A DNA stretch of 23,835 nucleotides from Nitrospirota bacterium (GCA_004296865.1 SCVQ01000015.1:1-23835); one strand, 5' to 3'; shown: positions 1 through 11,621, counted from the first letter of the stretch. The notes: generated by a model from the sequence alone, not told the origin. A program made the numbers and translations.

Positions 1-267
1 GATTTCGGGAAGCCTCACAATGCTGTCATGGCTGCCGTTTCACTCATAGTGCGTTGGCTGGAGGAGGCCGGGGACAATATGAAGGGGCTGCTCCCAGTGC
101 TGATTCGCGAAGCCGGGTTCAGCCAAGTTGAAGAAACGGTGCGCTATGCCACAGCCTTTGGAACAGTGTCGTTGCTCAAAGCTATGAAGCCGCCACGTGA
201 TCGGTGGCGCTCCGAGAGGGAGAGGAGGTTCCCACGACATGCAACCGCAAGCGTGGACCTTCCATAG
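1..267 (+). CDS. SAM-dependent methyltransferase, C-terminal end (5' truncated by window)
   Basis: The frame is open from the first base to a TAG stop at 265-267. The visible residues end in a pattern common at the C-terminus of class I SAM methyltransferases: a helix, then an AGF turn (IREAGFSQVEET), then a strand with TAFGTVSLLKA. The last ~20 residues are Arg-rich and look like read-through past the usual end of the fold, so an upstream stop may have been lost. The catalytic SAM-binding part lies outside the window, so the substrate cannot be judged. The stop falls inside the next methyltransferase gene (start 239), so the two probably form one transcript. The ATG at 28 is internal to the fold and is not a believable start. 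Confidence 0.6.
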   Translation, partial: DFGKPHNAVMAAVSLIVRWLEEAGDNMKGLLPVLIREAGFSQVEETVRYATAFGTVSLLKAMKPPRDRWRSERERRFPRHATASVDLP

Positions 268-961
268 AGCGTGTCTCTTCTTTTCTGAGATCGTGGCTTG
301 GGTTCTAGCCGTTGTCATGACGTTCCGCGGCGAGCTGCTGTGGGCTGCGGTGTGCGCCGTGTTTGCTCTCGGAGCCAACATGGCGGGTCGGGTTTGGAGT
401 CGCAAGTTCCCCATTCCCATGCCCTATTTCATGCGATGGGTGCTCCTTGTTCCCCGAGGCCCCCATTCACCCAATCACATCAAGAGAATCCTTCAGCCTC
501 GAAGCGGAGAACGCATCTTAGAGGTCGGCCCTGGAATCGGTGTTCACGCCCTGCCGATCGCGGCTTCCCTCCTCCCCGACGGAGTTCTCGATGCCCTCGA
601 TGTGCAACAAGAGATGATCGATGACCTGAAACGGCGAGCGGCGAGCCGTGGCCTCACCAACATCGTCGCAAGACAGGGAGACGCTCAGAAGCTTCCGTAT
701 CACGATCATACCTTCGATGCTGCGTATCTGATCGGGGTCCTTGGAGAAATCCCGGACGCAGTTGTGGCGCTCCGTGAGTTACGGCGGGTACTCAAGCCCG
801 GTGGCCGACTTCTGATCAGCGAAGTCCTCATCGATCCGGATTTTATCTCGCTTCGGGTGATGCAAAAGATGGCCAGAGATGCGGGCTTTGTATTCGAACG
901 GAAGACCGGCCCAAGCCTTGCCTACTCTGCGGTGCTTCGTCCTGCGGCTGTGGCCGACTAA
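239..961 (+). CDS. Class I SAM-dependent methyltransferase with hydrophobic N-terminus
   Basis: A 240-residue protein. I chose the ATG at 239 because AGGAGG lies about 10 nt upstream; a GTG at 197 would extend it with a low-complexity Arg/Gly stretch. Residues ~10-60 hold two hydrophobic segments, suggesting membrane anchoring. The Rossmann fold follows: motif I is ILEVGPGIG at residues 96-104, the acidic end of strand 2 is in DALDVQQEM, and the later motifs are QGDAQKLPY, FDAAYLIGVLGEIPD and LKPGGRLLISE. The protein ends in the usual AGF-turn strand. This arrangement fits the UbiE/Methyltransf_11 superfamily. The substrate could be a quinone, a lipid or a small molecule and cannot be told from sequence. 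It sits directly after the C-terminus of another methyltransferase, which suggests a paired or duplicated function. Confidence 0.8.
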   Translation: MQPQAWTFHRACLFFSEIVAWVLAVVMTFRGELLWAAVCAVFALGANMAGRVWSRKFPIPMPYFMRWVLLVPRGPHSPNHIKRILQPRSGERILEVGPGIGVHALPIAASLLPDGVLDALDVQQEMIDDLKRRAASRGLTNIVARQGDAQKLPYHDHTFDAAYLIGVLGEIPDAVVALRELRRVLKPGGRLLISEVLIDPDFISLRVMQKMARDAGFVFERKTGPSLAYSAVLRPAAVAD

Positions 962-983
962 CAGACAGGCGAGGTGTTCTCCG

Positions 984-1223
984 CTCGAAGCGGCAATCAA
1001 CGCCTCGCCTATGCTGGCCGAAACGCACTACAACTTGGGGATGGTGCTGTACAAGATGGGAAAAGAAGGCAACGCGAATCCGCACTTTATGAAGGCGGCG
1101 GATCTGGCGCCTGGCAACGAGGTCATTTGGAACTCACCCCCGCTGAGTAACGTCCAGGCGCCATCCAAGGCTGGCTCCTTCTCTGGCTCTGGATTTTCCG
1201 ATGGACACGGCCACAGCCACTGA
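984..1223 (+). pseudogene. Remnant of a TPR-repeat protein with His-rich C-terminal tail
   Basis: Translation from about 984 to the TGA at 1221-1223 gives one recognisable tetratricopeptide repeat (AETHYNLGMVLYKMGKEGN, then a second helix ending LAPGN). After it comes a linker and a Ser/Gly/His-rich end, SDGHGHSH. No start codon with a ribosome-binding site lies at the head of the homology. Upstream in the same frame the DNA is the end of the methyltransferase gene. A single TPR cannot fold as the family normally does, so I read this as the 3' remnant of a deleted gene. The His-rich tail suggests the parent bound metal (inference). The open frame could also start at 879, but that would overlap the methyltransferase by 83 nt with implausible residues. 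Confidence 0.5.
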
Positions 1224-1482
1224 CGGCCCTGATGATGTTTTCAGCATCGGTTTTCGAGTTTGAGATTCCTCCTGGCCGGGGTTCTCCATTTCCTCAGCCG
1301 CTTTGGGGCATTTCTGACCATCGAACCCTGCCTGGCTGCCCCTTTCCGCCACCATGCAATCCCATTTCCTGAGTCATAGGGTCTTCCTGCTTGAGAAAAT
1401 CGAGCTGAAACAATAGGATCAGGCCTGTTCGCCGCCGCCCCTTTTGGGCATCCTGCTTGCTGCAACTGTTGGGGTGGAACTC

Positions 1483-2697
1483 ATGAAACAGCCTCGAACC
1501 TTTCAGCGCCTCGTAAGAATCTGCTCAGTATTCCTTGCAGCATTGAGCGTCGTAGCGTTGAGCCTCGGCAGCCCCACGGGGTGCGCCAAGGACAACGATG
1601 AGGCCACCGGCAGCAAACCGGCAGCGGCGACCGCCCGTGCCGGGGTCGTGCGCCTCGCGCCGGAGGCCGTGGCGGCAGCAGGCATCGAAGTCAGCCCGGT
1701 CGCCCGCGGCTTGTTCCGATTCCATCGGGACTTTCCCGCCACGGTCCAGCCGAACAAGAACAAACTGGCCGAGGTGACCACGCTGGTCCGCGGGCGGGCC
1801 GTGGATGTCTACGTGGATGTCGGGAAGGATGTCAAAGCGGGAGCCTTGCTGGCTCGGCTCTACAGCAGCGATCTGGGCCTCGCCCAGGCGTCCTACCTCA
1901 AAACCAGCGCGAAGCTGCACGAGGCCGAGCTGGCCTTCGAGCGAGCCAAGGGCCTGCTGGAGGACAAGGCGATCAGCCTGGCTGAACTCCAGAAGCGCGA
2001 AGCGGAGGCGAAAAGCGCCCGCGCGGAAGCGCGGGAAGCGCGGAACCGCCTCGAGGTGCTGGGCATGCACGAGCCGGATATCCAACGGCTGGATCGCGAG
2101 CACACCATCTCCTCCTACGTCCCGATCTCGGCCCCGTTCGCTGGCCGCGTGATCGCGCGCAACCTCGCCAAAGGGGAGGTCGCGGAGACCCACCATGAGC
2201 TGTTCACGGTGGCGGACCTCTCGGACCTGTGGGTCGTCGCGAACATTCCGGAGAAAGACGTACGATTCATTCATCGTGATCAATCGGTGGAGGTCCTGGT
2301 CGCGGCCTATCCGAACGAGGTGTTCCAGGGCGCGATCACCTACATTGGGGATGTCCTGGACGCGGCCACGCGTACCATGAAGCTCCGAGTCGTGGTCCCG
2401 AATCGGGATGCACGGCTCAAGCCGGAGATGTTCGCCACCCTGCGCGTGTATATCAATACGGTCACCGGCGTGCTCACGGTGCCGTCCGCAGCGGTTCAGC
2501 GCGACCAAAACCGCGCCGTGGTCTTCGTACAGGTCGAGCCCGGCACATTTGAAGCCCGTTCCGTGACGCTCGGGGACGAGAGCGGCGAGGTCGTCAAGGT
2601 GCTGGAGGGTCTCCGCGAAGGAGAGCCGGTGGTCACCAGGGGGGCTTTCGCGCTCAAATCCGAAGCCGAAAAACACAAGATCGAGCCGACCCGATGA
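1483..2697 (+). CDS. RND efflux periplasmic adaptor subunit (CusB/CzcB family), probable lipoprotein
   Basis: A 404-residue membrane-fusion protein linking an inner-membrane RND pump to an outer-membrane channel. I chose the ATG at 1483 (GGGGTGG about 8 nt upstream) over a TTG at 1444. The signal peptide ends in PTGC with Cys34, a degenerate lipobox. Next come a beta-barrel entry, a lipoyl half-motif around GRAVDVYVDVGKDVKAGALLARLYS, a long alpha-helical hairpin rich in Ala/Glu/Lys (~residues 130-195), the second lipoyl half (SAPFAGRVIARNLAKGEV), the beta-barrel and the membrane-proximal domain ending EGEPVVTRGAFALKSE. There is no N-terminal Met-rich or YHS metal-binding extension. It overlaps the pump gene by 4 nt (ATGA). 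No outer-membrane factor gene is visible next to it. Heavy-metal efflux is inferred from the pump. Confidence 0.9.
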   Translation: MKQPRTFQRLVRICSVFLAALSVVALSLGSPTGCAKDNDEATGSKPAAATARAGVVRLAPEAVAAAGIEVSPVARGLFRFHRDFPATVQPNKNKLAEVTTLVRGRAVDVYVDVGKDVKAGALLARLYSSDLGLAQASYLKTSAKLHEAELAFERAKGLLEDKAISLAELQKREAEAKSARAEAREARNRLEVLGMHEPDIQRLDREHTISSYVPISAPFAGRVIARNLAKGEVAETHHELFTVADLSDLWVVANIPEKDVRFIHRDQSVEVLVAAYPNEVFQGAITYIGDVLDAATRTMKLRVVVPNRDARLKPEMFATLRVYINTVTGVLTVPSAAVQRDQNRAVVFVQVEPGTFEARSVTLGDESGEVVKVLEGLREGEPVVTRGAFALKSEAEKHKIEPTR

Positions 2698-5600
2698 TCG
2701 CCGCCCTCCTCGAATTCTCGCTCCGTCAGCGCGTCCTGGTGGTTGTGGTGGTCTCTGCGCTGGGCGTCACCGGACTCTACGCCTTCCAGTCCCTCCCGAT
2801 CGATGCCTTCCCCGACGTGACCAACATCCAGGTCCAAATCCTCACCGACGCGCCGGGCCTCTCACCCGTGGAAGTGGAACGGTTCATCACCTATCCGATC
2901 GAGCTCCAGATGACCGGCCTCCCGGGCCTGGCCGAAATCCGCTCGCTCTCCAAATTTGCGCTGTCGCAGATCACGGTCGTCTTCCAGGACGACGTGGACA
3001 TCTACTTTGCGCGGCAACTGGTGCTCGAACGGCTCATCGCGGTCAAGGAGCGGCTGCCGAAGGGCATGGAACCGGTGATGGCGCCCGTCACGACCGGCCT
3101 GGGGGAGGTCTACCAATATTACCTAGATGAACCGGCCCCGCGAGGGGAAGACCCTGCCGCGAGCGAAGCGCGCCTGACCTCCCAGCGGACGATCCAGGAT
3201 TGGGTCCTCCGCCCGCTCCTCAAAAGCGTCCCCGGCGTCATCGAGGTCAATGCGCTGGGCGGGTTCGTCAAGCAGTATCAGGTCCTCGTAGACCCCACCA
3301 AGCTCAGGAAGTACGACTTGACGCTGCACGAGGTGTTCGACGCGGTGGCGAAAAATAATGCCAATGCCGGCGGCAACATTCTGGAGCGGCACGCGGAACG
3401 ATCCATCATTCGTGGCCTCGGCCTGATCAAGACGACGTCGGACATCGACACCATCGTGGTCAAAGAGACCGGCGGCACACCGGTCTTCGTGCGCGACGTC
3501 GCCGACGTGCGCATCGGCCATGCGGTGCGCCATGGCGCCGCGGTCCTGAACGGGGAGCGGGAGGTGGTGGCCGGCATCGTGCTGATGCTGCGCGGCGGCA
3601 ACGCCAGGGACGTGGTGGAAGCGGTCAAGACCAAGGTGGAGCACATCCACCACGACCACGTCCTGCCCGATGGGCTCAGCCTGGTGCCGTTCTACGACCG
3701 CATCGAGCTGGTTGCCGCGGCGGTCCACACGGTCCGCGACGCCTTGATCGAGGGCATCCTCCTGGTCATTCTGATGTTGTTCCTGTTCATGGGCACCGTC
3801 CGATCCGCCCTGATCGTGATCGCCACGCTCGTCATCACGCCGCTGATCACGTTCATCGTGATGGGCCGGGTGGGGCTCTCGGCAAACCTCATGTCGCTGG
3901 GCGGCCTGGCCATCGCGGTCGGCGAGATCGCAGACGGCTCGGTGGTGCTGGTTGAGAACATCCATCGCCACCTGTCGCAATCGAACGATCCCCGGCGCTC
4001 CCAATGGGACATCGTGCTCCAGGCCTCGAAGGAAGTCGGCCGACCGATCCTCTTCGGGATTCTGATCATCAGCGTGGTCTTCCTCCCGCTCATCACCCTC
4101 CACGGCATGGAGGGAAAAATGTTCGCCCCTCTGGCCTATACCATCGTGATCGCCTTGTTGGTGGCGGCCGGTCTGACGCTCACCCTCTCGCCCGTCCTGT
4201 CCTCGCTGCTGTTGCGGGCGGGATGGGCGGAGGACACCCGCCTCACCCAATGGGCCAAACAAGCCTACTTGCCGGTGCTCCGCTGGACGCTCGCCCATCG
4301 CGGCACGGTCCTGAGCGCCGCGACTGCGCTCCTCCTCTTCAGTCTCGCCTTGGTCCCCTTTGTCGGGCGGGAGTTTATTCCGATCCTCGACGAGGGGGCG
4401 CTGACGCCCCAGATCATCCGGCTCCCCTCCGTGTCCTTGCCGGAATCGATTGAGATGGAGAAGCGCGCGCATCAGGCCATGTTGCAATTCCCGGAGGTTC
4501 GTATCGCGGTGAGCAAGATCGGCCGCTCCGAGATCGCCAACGCCCCTGAAGAACCGAATGAAAGCGACCCCGTCGTGTTGCTCCACCCGCGAGGAAGCTG
4601 GACCACCGCCCGGACCAAGACGGAACTGGTGGAGGCGATCCGAGTGAAGCTGGCGGAGATTCCGGGCATCTCGGTCCTCATGAGCCAGCCGATCCAGGAG
4701 CGCGTGGACGAACTGATCTCCGGGATAAGAACCGAAGCCGCCATCAAGCTGTTCGGCGACGACCTGGAGGTCCTCAAGGATCAGGCAGACGACATCGCGG
4801 CGATCATGCAGACCGTCGGAGGCGTCAAGGACGTGAAGGTCGAACAGATCGCCGGCCAACCCTACCTGACGGTGGACATCGATCGCGGCAAGATCGCCCG
4901 CCACGGCATCAACGTGGCGGACATCCAGGAGATCATCGAAACGGCCATCGGGGGCAAGCCGGCCACGCAGGTCTATGAAGGTGCGCGCCGGTTCCAATTG
5001 ATGCTGCGTTTCCCGGAAAACTACCGGAACAGCGTCGCGACCATCGGCGAGATTCGCGTCAAGGCCGCGGCCGGCGCGTTGATCCCGATGAGCGACCTGG
5101 CCACGATCGAGTTACGGGAGGGGCCCGCCCGCATCAGCCGGGAACAGGCCCGCCGCCGCATCTACATCGGCTTCAACGTGGTTGGGCGCGATATCGGCAG
5201 CGTGGTGGATGAAGGGCGGCGGAAGCTGGCGGAGCGCCTGCAACTGCCCCCGGGCTACCAGATCGTCTGGGGCGGCACCTTCGAAAACATGGAACGGGCG
5301 ATGGCGCGCCTCATGGTCGTCGTGCCCATCACGATCGGCCTGATCTTCTTGCTGCTGTTCTGGGCCTTCCATTCCCTGCGCTATGCGACGCTGATCATCC
5401 TGAACCTCCCCTTCGCCCTGGTCGGCGGGATCGTCTCCTTGTGGCTGACCGGCCAGTACCTGAGCGTGCCGGCTTCGATCGGGTTCATCGAGCTGTTCGC
5501 GCTGGCCGTGGGAAACGGGATCGTGCTGGTCTCCTACATCCACCAACTCCGCCAGGAAGGGCTGGGGACGGACGAGGCCACGGTGACCGGCTGTTCATTG

Positions 5601-5813
5601 CGGCTGAGGCCGGTGCTGATGACGATGCTGACCACGTTGCTCGGCCTCTTGCCCCTCCTCCTGGCCCAGGGAATCGGCGCGGAGGTTCAACGCCCCCTGG
5701 CGACCGTGGTGATCGGAGGATTGTTTACCTCCACGCTCCTGACCCTGGTCGTGCTGCCGGCCTTGTACCACTGGTTCGAGGATGATCGGGCCGAAGCTGC
5801 CGATGCGGGCTAA
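2694..5813 (+). CDS. Heavy-metal-type RND transporter (CusA/CzcA family)
   Basis: A 1039-residue proton-driven inner-membrane pump, full length for the HME-RND family. It has the N-terminal transmembrane helix with the FPDVTN motif after it, the large porter loops, and two sets of transmembrane helices. In TM4 the sequence AVGEIADGSVVLVEN places Asp414 and Glu421 at the positions of CzcA Asp408 and Glu415. The position of CzcA Asp402 is Ala408, as in CusA-like pumps, and an additional Glu411 lies between. Substrate (monovalent Cu/Ag or divalent Zn/Co/Cd) is therefore ambiguous. The start overlaps the adaptor stop by 4 nt, implying coupled translation. The P-type ATPase follows 8 nt after the stop, so all three are probably one operon. 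Confidence 0.93.
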   Translation: MIAALLEFSLRQRVLVVVVVSALGVTGLYAFQSLPIDAFPDVTNIQVQILTDAPGLSPVEVERFITYPIELQMTGLPGLAEIRSLSKFALSQITVVFQDDVDIYFARQLVLERLIAVKERLPKGMEPVMAPVTTGLGEVYQYYLDEPAPRGEDPAASEARLTSQRTIQDWVLRPLLKSVPGVIEVNALGGFVKQYQVLVDPTKLRKYDLTLHEVFDAVAKNNANAGGNILERHAERSIIRGLGLIKTTSDIDTIVVKETGGTPVFVRDVADVRIGHAVRHGAAVLNGEREVVAGIVLMLRGGNARDVVEAVKTKVEHIHHDHVLPDGLSLVPFYDRIELVAAAVHTVRDALIEGILLVILMLFLFMGTVRSALIVIATLVITPLITFIVMGRVGLSANLMSLGGLAIAVGEIADGSVVLVENIHRHLSQSNDPRRSQWDIVLQASKEVGRPILFGILIISVVFLPLITLHGMEGKMFAPLAYTIVIALLVAAGLTLTLSPVLSSLLLRAGWAEDTRLTQWAKQAYLPVLRWTLAHRGTVLSAATALLLFSLALVPFVGREFIPILDEGALTPQIIRLPSVSLPESIEMEKRAHQAMLQFPEVRIAVSKIGRSEIANAPEEPNESDPVVLLHPRGSWTTARTKTELVEAIRVKLAEIPGISVLMSQPIQERVDELISGIRTEAAIKLFGDDLEVLKDQADDIAAIMQTVGGVKDVKVEQIAGQPYLTVDIDRGKIARHGINVADIQEIIETAIGGKPATQVYEGARRFQLMLRFPENYRNSVATIGEIRVKAAAGALIPMSDLATIELREGPARISREQARRRIYIGFNVVGRDIGSVVDEGRRKLAERLQLPPGYQIVWGGTFENMERAMARLMVVVPITIGLIFLLLFWAFHSLRYATLIILNLPFALVGGIVSLWLTGQYLSVPASIGFIELFALAVGNGIVLVSYIHQLRQEGLGTDEATVTGCSLRLRPVLMTMLTTLLGLLPLLLAQGIGAEVQRPLATVVIGGLFTSTLLTLVVLPALYHWFEDDRAEAADAG

Positions 5814-5821
5814 CCGTTTTC

Positions 5822-8536
<2,715 letters not shown>

Positions 8537-8615
8537 GTTTCCTGTAGCGTTCCGCTCCATCCTGAATATGCTCGACTGTAGCAGGATTCCCCCCGCAGGG
8601 ATGGCGGAACCGATG

Positions 8616-8687
8616 GCCGATGGCGAATAGTCAAAGGAGAAAGCAAAAAGTCCTTTGCCTATAAGCTATTAGCTATCCACCATCGGC
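8616..8687. repeat. Imperfect inverted repeat between ATPase and mla operons
   Basis: The left arm GCCGATGGCGAATAG (8616-8630) pairs with the right arm CTATCCACCATCGGC (8673-8687) at 13 of 15 positions. A second inner pair, AAAGGA (8633-8638) with TCCTTT (8651-8656), lies inside. The element fills much of the 198-bp gap between two operons. It could act as a transcription terminator or be a REP-like repeat; there is no T-run after the right arm, so an intrinsic terminator is uncertain. Confidence 0.55.
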
Positions 8688-8734
8688 TTTCCTGGTCATG
8701 GCACCGCCCTTGCTCACTTTTTCTTTAATCCCAC

Positions 8735-9880
8735 ATGCGTATGAAGGACAACACCGTCCTGACGATGGAACAGTCAGCGGGCATCTCCGTCAGCCCCGAG
8801 GGGATCGTCTCTTGTGACGGTCCCTGGACGCTGCCGCACCTGGCTCCGCTGGAAGACCGGCTGGCGGCCTTCTTATGGCCGGATGGGCCCACGGTAGTCG
8901 TGAACGCCGGCAAGACAACCGCGATGGATACCGGCGGGGCCTGGCTGCTACAGCGCAGCCTGGGTGCCCTGCAACGGGACGGGCGGCAGGTGGAGCTGCG
9001 GGATCTGCGCCCCGAGTTTGCGCAACTGCTGCAGATCGTTTCGACGACACAAGCGGCCATCCCGCCGGTCGAAGGCCTGGGCGCACGCACGAAGCTGGAG
9101 CAGGTCGGGTTCCTGGCCTGGAACCGGCTGAACCAGTGGAAAAACGGCCTAGCTTTTTTGGGTGAAAGCCTGGCGGCCTGGCTCCGCCTGCTGGCCACGC
9201 TCCGCTCAATCCGCTGGCGGGCTCTGTGCCGGAGCCTGGAGCTGGACGGGTTTAATGCCCTGCCGATCGTCGGCCTGCTCACGTTCCTGATGGGCGTCGT
9301 CATCGCCTATCAGGGCGCGGAACAATTACGGAAGTTCGGCACCAACATCTTCATCGTGGACCTGGTCGGCATTTCGCTGTTGCGCGAGATCGCGCCGCTG
9401 GTGACGGCCATCCTGGTCGCCGGCCGCTCCGGTTCGGCCTACGCCGCGCAGCTCGGCACGATGAAGGTCACCGAGGAACTGGACGCGGTGCGCACGCTGG
9501 GCATCTCGCCGATGGAGCTGCTGGTGCTCCCGAAAGCCCTGGCGCTGGTCATCGCCCTGCCGCTGCTGACCGTCTACGCGGACGCGGTCGGGGTCTTCGG
9601 CGGCATGCTGATCGCCTCCGGGCAGCTCGGCGTCAGCTTCACCGAGTTTCTGACGCGGTTCGAAGAGGCCGTCGCGTTGCGCCATTTCCTGATTGGCGTC
9701 GGCAAGGCGCCGGTCTTCGCCGTCATCATCGCCCTGGTCGGGTGCTACCAAGGATTCCAAATCCGAGGGGGCGTCGACGACGTCGGCCGGCATACGACGA
9801 TCAGCGTCGTACAGGCCATCTTTCTGGTCATCGTCTTCGACGCCTTCTTCTCCATCGCGCTGAATTGGTGGGGGCTCTGA
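8735..9880 (+). CDS. mlaE: MlaE-type ABC lipid-transport permease with fused N-terminal STAS domain
   Basis: A 381-residue permease of the Mla/Ttg2 family for phospholipid or sterol-like lipid transport between membranes. Residues ~15-105 form a STAS/MlaB-like domain; Asp65-Thr66 in AMDTGGAWLL occupies the position of the conserved acidic-Ser/Thr pair of STAS proteins. Residues ~130-381 are the MlaE permease, with the conserved amphipathic entry (ELDGFNALPIVGLLTFLMG) and the signature REIAPLVTAILVAGRSGSAYAAQLGTMKVTEELDA. In Escherichia coli MlaB and MlaE are separate proteins, so this fusion places both in one chain. No good ribosome-binding site precedes the ATG at 8735; ATGs at 8741 and 8765 are alternatives. 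The stop overlaps the mlaF start by 1 nt. Confidence 0.92.
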   Translation: MRMKDNTVLTMEQSAGISVSPEGIVSCDGPWTLPHLAPLEDRLAAFLWPDGPTVVVNAGKTTAMDTGGAWLLQRSLGALQRDGRQVELRDLRPEFAQLLQIVSTTQAAIPPVEGLGARTKLEQVGFLAWNRLNQWKNGLAFLGESLAAWLRLLATLRSIRWRALCRSLELDGFNALPIVGLLTFLMGVVIAYQGAEQLRKFGTNIFIVDLVGISLLREIAPLVTAILVAGRSGSAYAAQLGTMKVTEELDAVRTLGISPMELLVLPKALALVIALPLLTVYADAVGVFGGMLIASGQLGVSFTEFLTRFEEAVALRHFLIGVGKAPVFAVIIALVGCYQGFQIRGGVDDVGRHTTISVVQAIFLVIVFDAFFSIALNWWGL

Positions 9881-10674
9881 TGAACGACGCGCCGGCCGTC
9901 ATCGACGTGACCCACGTCTCCACCCGCTTCGGGGACGCGGTGGTGCACGACGACGTGAGCCTGACGGTGCGCCGGGGGGAAGTCTTCGCCATCGCCGGGG
10001 GCAACGGGTGCGGCAAGTCCACGCTGTTGCGTGAGATCATCCTGCTGCAGCAGCCGGCCTCCGGGACCATCGAGGTGTTCGGCCAAGAGACCGGCGCGAT
10101 GACAAAGGCCGACGTGCTGACGTTGCGGAAGCGCTGCGGGGTCCTGTTCCAGTACGGGGCTCTGTTCAGCTCGCTGACGGTGGTGGAGAACGTCGCCGCT
10201 CCCCTGCGCGAGCATACCGACCTCAGCCCAAGCCTGATCCGGGAGCTGGCGATCCTCAAGATCGCCTTGACCGGCTTTCCGCTGGCCAGTGCGATGAAAT
10301 ACCCGAACGAGTTGAGCGGGGGGATGAGGCGGCGCGCGGCCTTGGCGCGGGCGATCGCGCTGGACCCCGAGCTCCTATTTCTGGACGAGCCCACCGCCGG
10401 GCTGGACCCGCTGAGCGCCGGCGCCTTCGATGAGTTGGTGCAACACCTCAAGCCCCTCCTGGGCCTCACGATCGTGCTCGTCACGCACGACTTGGATTCG
10501 CTTTGGCGGGTGGCGGATCGCGTGGCCGTCATGGGAGACGGCAAGATCCTCGGGAGCGGGACGATGCAGGAGCTGTCCGACTCAAAGGAGCCCCTGATCC
10601 ACGAATACTTCCACGGCCCCCGGGGGCGCGCAGCAGGCGAACAAGCGAGGACGCAAGCATGGAACCGAAAGTAA
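9880..10674 (+). CDS. mlaF: MlaF-type ABC transporter ATP-binding protein
   Basis: A 264-residue ABC ATPase that powers the permease encoded just upstream. The Walker A motif is GGNGCGKST (Gly40-Thr48), the ABC signature LSGGM starts at residue 145, Walker B ends in LFLDEP with Asp169/Glu170, and the switch His203 is in LVTHD. The Q-loop region reads GVLFQYGALFSSLTVVENVAAPL, where the GALFSSLTV segment is typical of the MlaF branch. The start at 9880 overlaps the permease stop (TGATG arrangement). A frame extension to 9742 would overlap mlaE and encode Arg-rich nonsense, so I reject it. The mlaD start lies 16 nt before this gene's stop. Confidence 0.93.
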   Translation: MNDAPAVIDVTHVSTRFGDAVVHDDVSLTVRRGEVFAIAGGNGCGKSTLLREIILLQQPASGTIEVFGQETGAMTKADVLTLRKRCGVLFQYGALFSSLTVVENVAAPLREHTDLSPSLIRELAILKIALTGFPLASAMKYPNELSGGMRRRAALARAIALDPELLFLDEPTAGLDPLSAGAFDELVQHLKPLLGLTIVLVTHDLDSLWRVADRVAVMGDGKILGSGTMQELSDSKEPLIHEYFHGPRGRAAGEQARTQAWNRK

Positions 10675-11621
10675 ACTATACGTTGGTCGGTCTGTTCGTC
10701 GTGCTGTTTACCGCAGCGCTGGTCGGCGTCATACTCTGGCTGGGCAAGGGGGAGTACCGGACATCCTACGACCACTACTACGCCTACATGCAGGAGTCCG
10801 TGTCGGGCTTGAGCGTCAACTCGCCGGTCAAGTATCGTGGGGTGGAGGTGGGCCGCGTGAAGGAAATCGTCCTGAATCCGGACAACCCCGAGGAGGTGCG
10901 ACTCACCATGGACATCGCGCGCGGGACCCCGGTCAAGGCAGACACGCTGGCGGTGCTGGACACCCAGGGACTGACCGGCCTTGCGATCGTGAACCTGACC
11001 GGCGGCAGCCGCGAGTCCCCGCCGCTCGAGGCCAAGCCCGATCAAGTCTATCCGGTGATCAAATCCGGACCGTCCCTTCTCTACCGCCTCGACACGGCGC
11101 TCTCGCGCTTGCTGGCCGATCAGGCGCTCTCCCGTCTCTTGACCAACGCCACCGGTTTGAGCGAGGACGCCCGCCTGATGTTCGACGAGCAGAATCGGGC
11201 TTCCTTCAAGCAGGTCCTCAGCGACCTGGCCACGGTCACGCAGACCCTTGCTGCGCGAAACCAGCGTTTGGATCAGGGTATGGAGAGTGCGGCGCAGACC
11301 TTTCAGAGCCTCGCGCAGGTGAGTCGGACGCTGAATGAAGAACTGCCGATGATCCTCGCGCGAGTCCAGCGTAGCGCCAGCGCGCTGGACAGCATGTCCA
11401 AAGACCTGGCCCACACCAGCACGGCGGTGGGCGCCCTGGTCGCGGACAGCAAGCCGAACCTCGAACAGTTTACCGGACAGACTTTGAGCGAGGTCAGCCT
11501 GCTGGTCACGGAACTCCGGCAATTGACCGCCACCCTGCAGCGGGTGGCATCCCAAGTGGAACAGGAGCCCAGTTCGCTGGTCTTCGGCCGGGCGCCGCAA
11601 CCCCGCGGGCCGGGCGAGTGA
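10659..11621 (+). CDS. mlaD: MlaD/MCE-domain lipid transport protein
   Basis: A 320-residue protein anchored by one N-terminal transmembrane helix (~residues 8-30, after MEPKVNYTLVGLFV). A single MCE domain follows (~residues 40-115), with the family pattern VSGLSVNSPVKYRGVEVGRV and the GLTGLAIVNLTGG end. The remaining ~200 residues are alpha-helical and rich in Ala, Leu, Gln and Ser, ending in a Pro/Gly-rich tail. This long helical region fits the needle- or tunnel-forming coiled coil of MCE proteins and is longer than in E. coli MlaD. The start at 10659 overlaps mlaF by 16 nt and has a weak GCGAGG ribosome-binding site. It would form the periplasmic part of the Mla-like importer or exporter. 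Confidence 0.9.
   Translation: MEPKVNYTLVGLFVVLFTAALVGVILWLGKGEYRTSYDHYYAYMQESVSGLSVNSPVKYRGVEVGRVKEIVLNPDNPEEVRLTMDIARGTPVKADTLAVLDTQGLTGLAIVNLTGGSRESPPLEAKPDQVYPVIKSGPSLLYRLDTALSRLLADQALSRLLTNATGLSEDARLMFDEQNRASFKQVLSDLATVTQTLAARNQRLDQGMESAAQTFQSLAQVSRTLNEELPMILARVQRSASALDSMSKDLAHTSTAVGALVADSKPNLEQFTGQTLSEVSLLVTELRQLTATLQRVASQVEQEPSSLVFGRAPQPRGPGE

Noticed and set aside
1224..1482. Possible small gene between the TPR fragment and the RND adaptor
   Set aside because: Short frames on both strands lack ribosome-binding sites and recognisable domains; the stretch probably holds the promoter of the efflux operon, though I cannot define one.
3123..4997. Long open frame on the - strand (624 residues) opposite the RND pump
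   Set aside because: It is the shadow of a GC-rich coding strand: composition is Asp/Arg/His/Gln-rich without any domain, and the + strand protein is full length and conserved.
8616..8687. Possible CRISPR or mobile-element end from the intergenic inverted repeats
   Set aside because: Only single inverted repeats occur, with no regularly spaced spacers, no transposase and no target-site duplication.
9828..11600. Long open frame on the - strand (590 residues) opposite mlaF and mlaD
   Set aside because: Low-complexity Arg/Ser/Gln translation with no motif; the + strand carries well-formed overlapping mla genes.
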